A stretch of 64,000 nt of DNA from Actinophytocola sp. (GTDB taxonomy: Bacteria > Actinomycetota > Actinomycetes > Mycobacteriales > Pseudonocardiaceae), in contig WHUB01000009.1 in the NCBI GenBank assembly GCA_009377395.1, positions 24,542-88,541 on the forward strand, in the 5' to 3' direction. A program made the translations under genes and the position numbers. A model generated the notes under the pieces. The model did not search any database. It was not told the origin of the DNA and saw nothing but the letters and a program-made list of their open reading frames with translations. The first letter of the stretch is position 1, and every line of letters starts with the position of its first letter. Positions 49,079 to 57,723 of this stretch are shown here, piece after piece.

Positions 49079-49470
49079 CCCCCGCAGCCGCCTGCGCCAC
49101 AGCAGCAGCCGCCACAGCCACCCTGCGGCTCCGGTTCCGGCACGGCCGTGGCGGCGCGGTTGCCGAGCACGCCGCCCGCCGCCAGCAGCACCAGCAGTCC
49201 GGCGACGCCGAGCGTCGCCGCGAGCGCCGTGCCCAGCGCGGTCGGCATGCCGATGGCGGCGAGCCCGCCCGCGATGCCGATGGCGCCCGCCGCCATGGTG
49301 GGGATGCCCGCCACCTTGTTGCCGACGGCGAACGCCTCGTCGCTGCGCAGCGTCGCGGCGGTGCGCACGCCGGTGCCCCGGCCCCGGCTGAGCCTGCCCC
49401 GCCAGCCGAGGAAGCCACCGACGCCGACCAGCAGTCCGCCGATCAGGGGAATGAGCGCGACAACGACCAT
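49075..49470 (-). CDS. SdpI-like membrane protein with cysteine-rich tail
   Basis: The 131-aa protein has three hydrophobic segments (about residues 2-20, 55-73 and 83-105) and the SdpI-family motif RGTGVRTAATLRSDEAFAVG between the first two. SdpI confers immunity to the SdpC toxin in Bacillus; homologues are widespread without the toxin. The C-terminus is Gly/Cys rich (GGCGGCCCGAGGCGG). Assignment is by motif only. Confidence 0.7.
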   Translation of the reverse strand: MVVVALIPLIGGLLVGVGGFLGWRGRLSRGRGTGVRTAATLRSDEAFAVGNKVAGIPTMAAGAIGIAGGLAAIGMPTALGTALAATLGVAGLLVLLAAGGVLGNRAATAVPEPEPQGGCGGCCCGAGGCGG

Positions 49471-49589
49471 CGTTCGAGGATAAGCCGCCCTCGCCTGCCA
49501 GGATGCCGCGCCCCGCCCGGGGTGTGGCGTGTGCCGCTGCCGGTCGGGTGCGAGCGACGGCGCAGGTGCCAGCGGCTACCATGGGGCGC

Positions 49590-49628
49590 ATGAGCACGGC
49601 ATGCCTGCTCCTTAGCCGGCCGCGCTGA
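49590..49628 (+). CDS. Leucine-rich leader peptide upstream of leuS
   Basis: ATG 49590 opens a 12-codon frame encoding MSTACLLLSRPR, with three consecutive leucine codons CTG CTC CTT (49605-49613). It lies 107 bp upstream of leuS. The stop at 49626-49628 falls inside the 5' arm of a strong hairpin. This is the architecture of a ribosome-mediated attenuator leader. Confidence 0.75.
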   Translation: MSTACLLLSRPR

Positions 49629-49681
49629 CCACGGGTCACGCGCGGCTCACCCCCTCATGCCTCATGGCTGGGGGGTTGCGC
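49619..49681 (+). promoter_or_regulatory. Attenuator-like competing hairpins before leuS
   Basis: Hairpin 1 spans 49619-49646 (GCCGCGC and TGACC pairing with GGTCA and GCGCGGC, one bulge). Hairpin 2 spans 49640-49681 (ACCCCC pairing with GGGGGT, inner CATG/CATG and outer GCGC/GCGC), followed by TGTTTAAG. Both use 49640-49643, so they are mutually exclusive. Leucine shortage would stall the ribosome at 49605-49613, leave hairpin 1 free and stop hairpin 2 from forming. Confidence 0.65.
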
Positions 49682-49734
49682 TGTTTAAGGGGCTGATGAG
49701 CGGGAGACCGGCACCGAAAGGGAAGGGCTAGTCG

Positions 49735-52593
49735 ATGAGTGAGGCATCCGGCGCGCCGGCGTATCGCTACACCGCCGCGGTCGCTGGCGAGATCGAGCGA
49801 CGCTGGCAGGACCACTGGGAGGACAACGGCACGTTCCACGCGCCGAACCCGGTGGGCGAGCTCGCCGACGCGGACGCCGGACGCCCCACCGGCGACAAGA
49901 TGTTCGTGCAGGACATGTTCCCGTACCCGTCCGGCGCCGGGCTGCACGTCGGCCACCCGCTCGGCTACATCGGCACCGACACGTTCGCTCGGTTCAACCG
50001 GATGCTGGGCCGCAACGTGCTGCACACGCTCGGCTTCGACGCCTTCGGCCTGCCCGCCGAACAGTACGCGGTGCAGACCGGCACCCACCCGAGGGTGACG
50101 ACCGAGGCCAACATCACGAACATGAAGCGGCAGCTGCGGGCGCTCGGCCTCGGCCACGACCAGCGGCGCTCGTTCGCGACCACGGACCCGGAGTACTACC
50201 GCTGGACACAGTGGATCTTCCTGCAGATCTACAACTCCTGCTACGACACCGAGCAGGACAAGGCCCGCCCGATCTCGGAGCTGGTGGCGGAGTTCGCCGA
50301 CGGCAGCCGCGAGACGCCGGACGGCACGCCGTGGCCGGAGCTGACCAAGTCCGAGCAGGCCGAGGTGCTCGACACCTACCGGCTGGCCTACGTCACCGAG
50401 TCGCCGGTGAACTGGTGCCCCGGGCTGGGCACCGTGCTCTCGAACGAGGAGGTCACCGCCGAGGGGCGCAGCGAGCGGGGCAACTTCCCTGTCTTCCGCC
50501 GCAACCTGAAGCAGTGGATGATGCGCATCACCGCCTACGCCGACCGACTGGTCGACGACCTGGACAGGTTGGACTGGCCGGAGAAGGTCAAGGCGATGCA
50601 GCGCAACTGGATCGGCCGCTCGCACGGCGCTTCCGTGCGGTTCGCCGTCGACGGTACGAGCCACGACATCGAGGTGTTCACCACCCGGCCGGACACGCTG
50701 TTCGGCGCGACCTACATGGTGCTCGCGCCGGAGCACCCGCTGGTCGACGAGCTGACCACCGAGAAGTGGCCCGAGGACGTCGACAGCCGCTGGACCGGTG
50801 ACGCGGCCACCCCGGAGGAGGCGATCGCGGCCTACCGGCGGCAGGCGTCGATGAAGTCGGAGCTGGACCGGCAGGAGAACCGCGAGAAGACCGGCGTGTT
50901 CACCGGCTCGTACGCCGTCAACCCGGTCAACGACGCGCGCATCCCGGTGTTCGTCGCCGACTACGTGATGATGGGCTACGGCACCGGCGCGATCATGGCC
51001 GTGCCGGGCCAGGACCAGCGGGACTGGGACTTCGCCGAGGTGTTCGGCCTGCCCATCGTCCGCACCGTGCAGCCGGAGGCCGGCTTCGACGGCGAGGCGT
51101 ACACCGGTGACGGCCCGGCGATCAACTCCGCCAACGACAGCGGGCTGTCGCTCAACGACCTCGGCGTCGATGACGCGAAGAAGGCCACCATCGACTGGCT
51201 CGAGGAGCACGGCCACGGCACCGGCACGGTGCAGTACAAGCTGCGGGACTGGCTGTTCTCCCGGCAGCGGTACTGGGGCGAGCCGTTCCCGATCGTCTTC
51301 GACGTCGAGGGCATCGCGCACGCGCTGCCGGAGGACATGCTGCCGGTGGAGCTGCCCGACGTCGACGACTACGCCCCGACCAGCTACGACCCGGAGGACG
51401 CCGACTCCAAGCCGTCGCCGCCACTGGAGAAGGCGACCGACTGGGTCGAGGTCGAGCTGGACCTCGGCGACGGTCCCCGGCCGTACCGGCGCGAGGTCAA
51501 CACCATGCCGAACTGGGCGGGCTCGTGCTGGTACCAGCTGCGCTACGTCGACCCGACCAACGACGACGCGATGTGCGACCCGGAGAACGAGCGGTACTGG
51601 ATGGGGCCACGGCCGGACGAGCACGGCGCGAACGACCCGGGCGGCATCGACCTCTACGTCGGCGGCGTCGAGCACGCCGTGCTGCACCTGCTCTACGCGC
51701 GGTTCTGGCACAAGGTGCTCTACGACCTCGGCCACGTGTCCTCGGCGGAGCCGTACCGCAAGCTGTGCAACCAGGGCTACATCCAGGCCTTCGCCTACAC
51801 CGACTCGCGCGGCGTCTACGTGCCCGCCGAGGAGGTCGTCGAGGAGAACGGGAAGTTCTTCTATCAGGGCGAGGAGGTCACGCAGGAATACGGCAAGATG
51901 GGCAAGAGCCTGAAGAACGTCGTCACGCCGGACGAGATGTTCGACCAGTTCGGCGCGGACACGTTCCGGTTCTACGAGATGTCCATGGGGCCGTTCGACG
52001 ACTCGCGGCCGTGGGCGACGAAGGACGTCGTCGGCGCGCAGCGGTTCCTGCAGCGGCTGTGGCGCCTCGTCGTGGACGAGGGCACCGGCGAGCTGCGGGT
52101 GTCCGACGCCGAGCCCGCCGAGGCCGACCTGCGCGCGCTGCACAAGACCATCGCGGGGGTGCGGAGTGACTACGCCGGCCTGCGGTTCAACACGGCGGGC
52201 GCGAAGCTGATCGAGCTGAACAACCACGTCACCAAGACGTACGGCTCGGCGGCCGCCACGCCGCGCGCGCTCGCCGAGCCGCTGGTGCTGATGCTGGCGC
52301 CGCTGTGCCCGCACATCGCCGAGGAGCTGTGGCAGCGGCTCGGCCACGACGGCTCGCTGGCGCACGGCCCGTTCCCCGAGGCCGACGAGCGCTACCTCGT
52401 CGACGAGACGGTCGAGTACCCGATCCAGGTCAACGGCAAGGTCCGCTCACGGGTCACGGTGGCGGCCGACGCCGACGACGAGGCGGTGCGGGCGGCCGCG
52501 CTCGGCGAGGAGAAGATCGCCGCGCTGCTCGACGGCGGCGAGCCGCGCAAGGTCATCGTCGTCCCCGGCCGGCTGGTGAACGTGGTGCTGTAA
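49735..52593 (+). CDS. leuS: Leucyl-tRNA synthetase
   Basis: The 952-aa class I synthetase has the HIGH-type motif HVGHPLGY at about residue 75, an editing domain insert, KMSKS-type GKMGKS (about 720) and a C-terminal anticodon domain. It charges tRNA-Leu. It starts at ATG 49735 (GGGAAGGG upstream) after a leucine leader peptide and paired hairpins, so expression is probably controlled by leucine or charged tRNA-Leu supply. Confidence 0.97.
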   Translation: MSEASGAPAYRYTAAVAGEIERRWQDHWEDNGTFHAPNPVGELADADAGRPTGDKMFVQDMFPYPSGAGLHVGHPLGYIGTDTFARFNRMLGRNVLHTLGFDAFGLPAEQYAVQTGTHPRVTTEANITNMKRQLRALGLGHDQRRSFATTDPEYYRWTQWIFLQIYNSCYDTEQDKARPISELVAEFADGSRETPDGTPWPELTKSEQAEVLDTYRLAYVTESPVNWCPGLGTVLSNEEVTAEGRSERGNFPVFRRNLKQWMMRITAYADRLVDDLDRLDWPEKVKAMQRNWIGRSHGASVRFAVDGTSHDIEVFTTRPDTLFGATYMVLAPEHPLVDELTTEKWPEDVDSRWTGDAATPEEAIAAYRRQASMKSELDRQENREKTGVFTGSYAVNPVNDARIPVFVADYVMMGYGTGAIMAVPGQDQRDWDFAEVFGLPIVRTVQPEAGFDGEAYTGDGPAINSANDSGLSLNDLGVDDAKKATIDWLEEHGHGTGTVQYKLRDWLFSRQRYWGEPFPIVFDVEGIAHALPEDMLPVELPDVDDYAPTSYDPEDADSKPSPPLEKATDWVEVELDLGDGPRPYRREVNTMPNWAGSCWYQLRYVDPTNDDAMCDPENERYWMGPRPDEHGANDPGGIDLYVGGVEHAVLHLLYARFWHKVLYDLGHVSSAEPYRKLCNQGYIQAFAYTDSRGVYVPAEEVVEENGKFFYQGEEVTQEYGKMGKSLKNVVTPDEMFDQFGADTFRFYEMSMGPFDDSRPWATKDVVGAQRFLQRLWRLVVDEGTGELRVSDAEPAEADLRALHKTIAGVRSDYAGLRFNTAGAKLIELNNHVTKTYGSAAATPRALAEPLVLMLAPLCPHIAEELWQRLGHDGSLAHGPFPEADERYLVDETVEYPIQVNGKVRSRVTVAADADDEAVRAAALGEEKIAALLDGGEPRKVIVVPGRLVNVVL

Positions 52594-52754
52594 GCCAGCG
52601 GTTGGGAGCTTCGCCGGTCGGTCGATGGGGCCGCTCCGAGCGGAGCGAGTGGGTGGTCGCGGCGGCCGACTCACGCCAGGGGCGATGCCGCGCCGAGGGT
52701 GCGATGGCAGCGCAACACCCGGGCGAAGGTCACAGAGCTTCTGGTCTCACAGCT

Positions 52755-53483
52755 TCACAACGCTCCGAGACCGAGCTCGCGGGCCAGGTCCGCGAGCATG
52801 GCGTCGAACAGCACGTCGGGCTGCGAGACCGGCATCGGGAAGTTGCCGAACACCTCGAGCGTGACGTGGCCGTAGATGCGGGTCCAGTACTGCACCATGA
52901 GGAACGCGACCTCGAGCGGCAGCCGCTGCGGGTCGATCCGCACACCCTCGCTGACGAGCGTGTCGAGCACCGTCTGCCGGAACGCGGCGACGTCGTTCCG
53001 CAGCGCGGACGGCACCAGGTCGTCGGGCAGTCCGGCCAGCTCGTGGTGGACGAGCACCCGCGCCATGCTGGTGATGAACACCCGGCCGAACGGCTCGTTC
53101 GCGCCGGTGAGCGGGGCCGACGTCTGATCGGTCGTCACCGAGGCGAACACGAGCGTGAACTCGTGCGGGTGGACCAGTGCCCAGCGGCGGAAGCCACGGC
53201 AGACGGCGAAGAACTGCCCGATGCCGTTGTCCGGCTGCCGGGCGACGTCCTCGGAAAGCTCCTCGGCGAGCTCGACGCTGATCTCGCCGCGCAGCAGCTC
53301 CAGTAGCTCCGAGTGCGAGCGGTAGTAGCGATAGAGGGCGGGCGCGGTCAGGCCGAGCTCGCGGGCGATGGCACGCAACGTCACGCCCGCGACACCGTGC
53401 TCGACGAGCAGCCGCCGGGCGGCGTCCCTGATCAACGCGCCCGTCCCGGACAGCGTGCGCTCCGAGCGGTTGGCCTCGCTCAT
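52755..53483 (-). CDS. TetR-family transcriptional regulator
   Basis: The 242-aa protein (ATG 53483) has an N-terminal TetR helix-turn-helix (IRDAARRLLVEHGVAGVTLRAIARELGLTAPALYRYYRS, about residues 15-55). The longer C-terminal domain has the WHG-like segment LRGEISVELAEELSED and HPHEFTLVFA. It is divergent from the ribokinase gene across 358 bp and probably controls itself or neighbouring genes; ligand unknown. Confidence 0.9.
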   Translation of the reverse strand: MSEANRSERTLSGTGALIRDAARRLLVEHGVAGVTLRAIARELGLTAPALYRYYRSHSELLELLRGEISVELAEELSEDVARQPDNGIGQFFAVCRGFRRWALVHPHEFTLVFASVTTDQTSAPLTGANEPFGRVFITSMARVLVHHELAGLPDDLVPSALRNDVAAFRQTVLDTLVSEGVRIDPQRLPLEVAFLMVQYWTRIYGHVTLEVFGNFPMPVSQPDVLFDAMLADLARELGLGAL

Positions 53484-53841
53484 GGTTCCGACGATACTGC
53501 CGCAAACCGGACGTTCGCAGTGTCTCGATCGAGGCGCCGCCGACGCCGACCGCTCGGGGGGCGACGCGATCGACGCCGGCGACTCGATCCGCCACCGGTG
53601 TGGTGGCCGGACGGCTGCGGGCCGCATTCGGCCGCAGGGTCCCTCAGGTGGTCAACCCACCAACGAGTGACTCTACGCAACCTCCGTCATGATGTCGTGC
53701 ATTCTGTCAGTTCGCAGCGCTGGGCCGACATTTGCCGCCAGGACGTGTCTAATTTGCCCTATTCGTTACGTGAAATGACGCTACGTGATTGGGGTAAAAC
53801 GGAAACCGTCCGGGTGAACGGGGATATGACAGGCTTACCGC
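53484..53841. promoter_or_regulatory. Divergent TetR/ribokinase spacer
   Basis: This 358-bp spacer holds no gene. Two direct TACGTGA motifs at 53767-53773 and 53782-53788 (15-bp spacing) lie about 60 bp before the ribokinase start and are a candidate operator. The half nearer the TetR gene is high-GC and shows no clear hexamers. The right half is lower in GC (TAATTTGCCCTATTCG, about 53750-53766). Confidence 0.4.
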
Positions 53842-54771
53842 GTGGCACAACGAACATCAGTGGATCTGGTTGTGGTCGGATCGGCCAACGTGGATCGAGT
53901 GGTGCGGGTGGAGCGCCACCCGGCGCCCGGCGAGACCGTGCTCGGCGGCGACACCGCGCTGTACCCCGGTGGCAAGGGCGCCAACACGGCGGTGGCCGCG
54001 GCACGCAACGGCGTGCGGACCTGTCTCGTCGGCGCGGTCGGTGACGACGAGGGCGGCACGCTGCTGCTCGACTCGCTTGCCGACGCGGGCGTCGACACCG
54101 GCACGGTGCGCCGTGTCGACGGCCCGAGCGGCGCCGCCCACATCACCGTCAGCGCGGACGGCGAGAACTCCATCGTCGTCTCGCCCGGCGCGAACGCCCG
54201 GCTCGGCGTGGCCGACGTGGCTGAGTGCGAGGACGTCATCGGCGCGGCGCGGGTGCTGTTCGCCGTGCTCGAGGTACCGCTCGACACGGTGCGGCACGCG
54301 GTCACGCATGCCGCAGCACGCGGCGTGCGCCCGGTGGTCAACGCCTCGCCGGTGACCGAGCTGCCGGCGGACATGCTCGCCGCGCTCGATCCCATCATCG
54401 TGAACAAGCACGAGGCCGCGGTGCTGCTCGGCGAGACCGGCACCGGCGAGGAGATGGCGGCGGGACTGCTGGCGCGCGGGCCGCGCTCGGTCGTGGTGAC
54501 CCTCGGCGCGGACGGCGTCGTGGTCGCCGATGCCGACGGCGTCGTGGCGGTGCCCGCGCCCGATCTCGGCGACGGGCGTGTCGTCGACACCACGGGCGCG
54601 GGGGACGCCTTCGCCGGGGCGCTCGCCGGCAGGCTCGCCACCGGCGCCGGGCTCGTGGCCGCGGCGCGTCACGCGGTGGCCTACGCGGCGGAGTCGGTCA
54701 CCACGCAGGGCGCGCAGGGCGGGGCGCACCGGAGTGCACCAGACCGGGCAGATCGGCCAGCACCACATTGA
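53842..54771 (+). CDS. Ribokinase/PfkB-family sugar kinase
   Basis: The 309-aa protein has the ribokinase layout: DLVVVGSANVDRVVRV and GGKGANTAVAAARNG at the start, and the catalytic DTTGAGDAFAGAL anion-hole motif at about residue 250. It would phosphorylate ribose or a similar sugar, though the substrate is inferred. The last about 25 residues are polar and charged, and this end overlaps the DUF1707 gene on the other strand by 74 bp. Confidence 0.9.
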   Translation: MAQRTSVDLVVVGSANVDRVVRVERHPAPGETVLGGDTALYPGGKGANTAVAAARNGVRTCLVGAVGDDEGGTLLLDSLADAGVDTGTVRRVDGPSGAAHITVSADGENSIVVSPGANARLGVADVAECEDVIGAARVLFAVLEVPLDTVRHAVTHAAARGVRPVVNASPVTELPADMLAALDPIIVNKHEAAVLLGETGTGEEMAAGLLARGPRSVVVTLGADGVVVADADGVVAVPAPDLGDGRVVDTTGAGDAFAGALAGRLATGAGLVAAARHAVAYAAESVTTQGAQGGAHRSAPDRADRPAPH

Positions 54772-54940
54772 GCTGGCCGCGCGTCATCGCGTTGTAGGCG
54801 ATGTCGGTGCGCTCGGTGAACTCGTCGAGGTCGATCAGGCCGCGCCCGATCGCCCGTTGCAGCAGGTTCACCACGTGCTCGCGCTCGGTGTCGGAGACGC
54901 GCAGGTCACGCGGGTCCACGCTGGGGCTGGCATCGGTCAT
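54698..54940 (-). CDS. DUF1707 protein (SHOCT-like)
   Basis: The 80-aa protein starts at ATG 54940 (MTDASPSVDPRDLRVSDTER). It carries the DUF1707 pattern: an RVSDTEREHVV start, a GRGLIDLDEFTERTDIAYNAMT core and the end LADLP. The domain is found at the N-termini of actinobacterial membrane proteins or alone. Its 3' end overlaps the ribokinase 3' end. Function unknown. Confidence 0.85.
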   Translation of the reverse strand: MTDASPSVDPRDLRVSDTEREHVVNLLQRAIGRGLIDLDEFTERTDIAYNAMTRGQLNVVLADLPGLVHSGAPRPARPAW

Positions 54941-55002
54941 GGCACCGATGCTAGCCCCGCACCGATCCCCGCGAATCCGGGAAAATCCCTGACCCGCCGG
55001 GC

Positions 55003-56214
55003 CTACTCCCCGTCCTCGGCTCCGTTGACGACCTCGGGCGACGAGCCCGACCGCGCGAACATCGGCACCTCGTCGCCGGACTGCGCCTCGTCGTCGATGA
55101 GCGACTTCGCCCCGGCGTTGATGACGGCGACGAGCGGCACCGACACCAGCGCGCCGGTGATGCCCGCGATGACGAGGCCGACCGTGATCGCGAGGATCAC
55201 CGCGAGCGGGTGGATCTTGACGGCCCTGCCGAGCAGCAGTGGTTGCAGCACGTGGCTCTCCAGCTGCATCACCGCGATCACGACGGCGAGCGCGATGAGC
55301 GCCTGCACCCAGCCGACGGTGACCAGCGTGACCAGCACGGCGACGGTGCCCGTCACGACGGCGCCGACGATCGGGATGAACGCGCCGAGGAACACCAGCG
55401 TGGACAGCGGCACGACGAGCGGCACGCCGAGGATCCACAGCCCGACGCCGATCCCGACCGCGTCCACGACGGCGACGATCGCGGTGGCGCGCACGTAGCT
55501 GACCAGCGAGGCGAAGCCCCGCCTGCCCGCGATGTCCGCCTGCTGCCGCGCCTGGCCGGGCACCGCCTTGACCACGAACGACCAGATCTCGCGGCCGTGC
55601 AGCAGGAAGAAGATCAGGATGAACAGCGTCAGCAGGATCCCGGTGAGGAACTCGCCGACAACGCCTGCCGTGGTCAGGGCGCTGGTCGTGATCGTGCCCT
55701 GGTTCTCCTGGATGTAGTTGACGAGCTGGCCGATGAGGTTGTTGAGGTTCGCCGATTCGAGTCCGAACGGCCCCTCGGTCAGCCAGCGCTCCACCTGGTC
55801 GAGGCTGCGGTTGAGCTGGGTCCGCAGCGCAGGCAGGCCGTGGGTGAACTGCACCACGACGAACGTCACCAGCCCGCCGAGCAGCGCGAGGCCGCCCACG
55901 ATGGTCGCGGCGACGGCCAGCCCGCGCGGCAGCGCGACCTTGCGGATCAGCACGTCGACAGCGGGTGCCATCAGCGCGGCGAGCAGCAGCGCCACGGCGA
56001 GTGTCGTGGTGACCAGCGCCAGCCGTCCGACGAGCCAGAGAACCACGCCGATCGCGGCGGCGATGATCAGCAGCCGCCAGGCGAACGCGGCGCTGAGCCG
56101 GAGGCCGACGGGGACCAGGCTGGTCACGTCGGTGTCTTGGGGTGTCGCCGGCGCCGAGTCCCCAGCTGGCGCAGGGGACTCGGGCTCGGCGCTGCGCGCA
56201 TCGTTGTCGGTCAC
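55003..56214 (-). CDS. AI-2E family transporter/permease
   Basis: The 403-aa protein has a polar N-terminus of about 40 residues and eight or so membrane helices with the AI-2E/TqsA pattern (LLGLVT, LRTQLNRSLDQVERWL, HPLAVILAITVG and a C-terminal AGITGALVSVPLVA motif). The family exports autoinducers or acts as Na+/H+ antiporters; substrate here is unknown. It lies on the minus strand, upstream of the DUF1707 gene. Confidence 0.9.
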   Translation of the reverse strand: MTDNDARSAEPESPAPAGDSAPATPQDTDVTSLVPVGLRLSAAFAWRLLIIAAAIGVVLWLVGRLALVTTTLAVALLLAALMAPAVDVLIRKVALPRGLAVAATIVGGLALLGGLVTFVVVQFTHGLPALRTQLNRSLDQVERWLTEGPFGLESANLNNLIGQLVNYIQENQGTITTSALTTAGVVGEFLTGILLTLFILIFFLLHGREIWSFVVKAVPGQARQQADIAGRRGFASLVSYVRATAIVAVVDAVGIGVGLWILGVPLVVPLSTLVFLGAFIPIVGAVVTGTVAVLVTLVTVGWVQALIALAVVIAVMQLESHVLQPLLLGRAVKIHPLAVILAITVGLVIAGITGALVSVPLVAVINAGAKSLIDDEAQSGDEVPMFARSGSSPEVVNGAEDGE

Positions 56215-56512
56215 GGCGCAACGTTAGCTGGCGTCGCGGCGGCGCAGCAGCTGGATTGCCGCTAACCGAGGGGTAATCGACTCGCCGCCAGGTTCGATCA
56301 CCAAGCGTGATGATCGACTGCACACTGTGTTTGTCACACGATGGGGGCCAGTGCTCGTGTCGAGCGTGCGAAACGCGCGGCACGTTTGCAAACCTTTTGG
56401 CACGCACCACTTGCGGTGCCGACGTGAATACGAAGTGCTACTCCCCGATCGCGACGAGAGAACGAGTTGCGGTCGAGCACGTCCACAGTCGTCAAGGCAG
56501 TTGAAGGATCCG

Positions 56513-57598
56513 GTGAACTCGGTGGCAACAGTGAAGCAGGAGCGCGTCCAACGCGCTCGTCGCTGGTGCCTTCGTGTCATCGCCGTGATCGGCGGCGCGA
56601 TCGCCGCGAGCGTCGCGGCATGCGCCCTGACGACCGCCGCCGCGAGCGCCGACCAGGCGAACGACAACGACTCGTGGCTGAGTGGTGGCTCCAAGCTCGT
56701 CAACGGTGTCGTCAAGGACAGCGAGCAGGCCCTTCGTTCCGGCGTCCACGACCTGCGCTCCAATGTGGACCGAGTGCAGGACTCATTGCGCACCAACAAC
56801 GAGCCCGGTCCCGTCAAGGACAAGGACAAGGAAGACTCCACTGCGGACGGTGCGCACATCCATGTGCACGCCGACGGCACGAATCACGAACACTCGAGTG
56901 ACCGTGACGCCGACGAGAACCCGGTGGACTCCTCCCTCGGCCTGAGCGACTCGACGCAGGCGTCGGCCGATGGCATCGCCGCCATGCTCGACGGACTGTT
57001 CGGCATGAGCCCGCAGTACCCGGCACGCGGCGACGTCAACCTCGACGGCGCCATCGACGACGCCGCGCAGCTCGACGGCGCCATCGACGACGCCGCGCAG
57101 CTCGACGGTCTGCGCAACCAGATCAGTCACTGGCTCACCCCGGCGGCCAACGGCGTACTGCCGGAGGTCCCCGTTCCCGGCGGCATGGACCAGGGCGCCG
57201 CCCCGATGCCGATGCCGCTGCCGAGTGCGCCGTCCGGCCACTCCGGTGTCGGCGGCTCGGTCGTCGGCCACATTCACCACGCGGACTTCGCCGTGAAGCA
57301 CGCCGACTCGAACCACTCGGCGACCGGCGACAGCGACCGCGGCGCTCACGACGCCGCGGGCTCCGATATCTCAGACTCCCCGAGCGACGGCGGCCCGATC
57401 GGGCTGCCGACAGGTGCGCCCGGAGCACCGGCCGCGCCCGGCACCGGCAACGCCGGCGGGCACGCGGACGGTTCGCCGTTCGCCGTCACCTCTGGCTCGG
57501 GTATCGCCTTGGGCGCCATCCAGGCGGCCAAGGCTGTTTCCGGCGCGGGCTTCGCGCCGATCGAGCCGGGCCGCCAGCCCGGCGTCACTCCTGACTGA
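56513..57598 (+). CDS. Secreted hypothetical protein (361 aa), partner of the repeat protein
   Basis: GTG 56513 sits behind GAAGGATCC; a longer in-frame extension upstream is unlikely. A signal peptide (residues about 1-45, WCLRVIAVIGGAIAASVAAC then ALTTAAASA) directs export. The mature part is low complexity: acidic, His-rich around residues 120-140, and Pro/Gly rich later. A 10-residue unit (LDGAIDDAAQ) is repeated. No fold is recognised. It lies 125 bp before the chaplin-like gene and is probably a surface or matrix protein. Confidence 0.75.
   Translation: MNSVATVKQERVQRARRWCLRVIAVIGGAIAASVAACALTTAAASADQANDNDSWLSGGSKLVNGVVKDSEQALRSGVHDLRSNVDRVQDSLRTNNEPGPVKDKDKEDSTADGAHIHVHADGTNHEHSSDRDADENPVDSSLGLSDSTQASADGIAAMLDGLFGMSPQYPARGDVNLDGAIDDAAQLDGAIDDAAQLDGLRNQISHWLTPAANGVLPEVPVPGGMDQGAAPMPMPLPSAPSGHSGVGGSVVGHIHHADFAVKHADSNHSATGDSDRGAHDAAGSDISDSPSDGGPIGLPTGAPGAPAAPGTGNAGGHADGSPFAVTSGSGIALGAIQAAKAVSGAGFAPIEPGRQPGVTPD
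57041..57100 (+). repeat. Tandem 30-bp repeat in the secreted protein gene
   Basis: A 30-bp unit encoding LDGAIDDAAQ is present twice, at 57041-57070 and 57071-57100, identical by eye, with a partial third copy after it. It is a coding duplication. Confidence 0.95.
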
Positions 57599-57723
57599 GT
57601 TCATTCCCCCCCGGGCAGCGCGCGTCTCTGTGCGCCTGTGCCCGATTTCGTCGTGGCTTATCTGCCAGACGTCCCCCTGCGAAAAATCGCAACCCCGATT
57701 AATTCACTCAAGGAGTACTTGTA

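Noticed and set aside
49471..49734. T-box riboswitch before leuS
   Set aside because: No T-box sequence or specifier stem was seen; the leader peptide with leucine codons fits better.
49636..52365. 909-codon minus-strand frame opposite leuS
   Set aside because: leuS is certain on the plus strand; the frame has no fold and reflects third-position GC.
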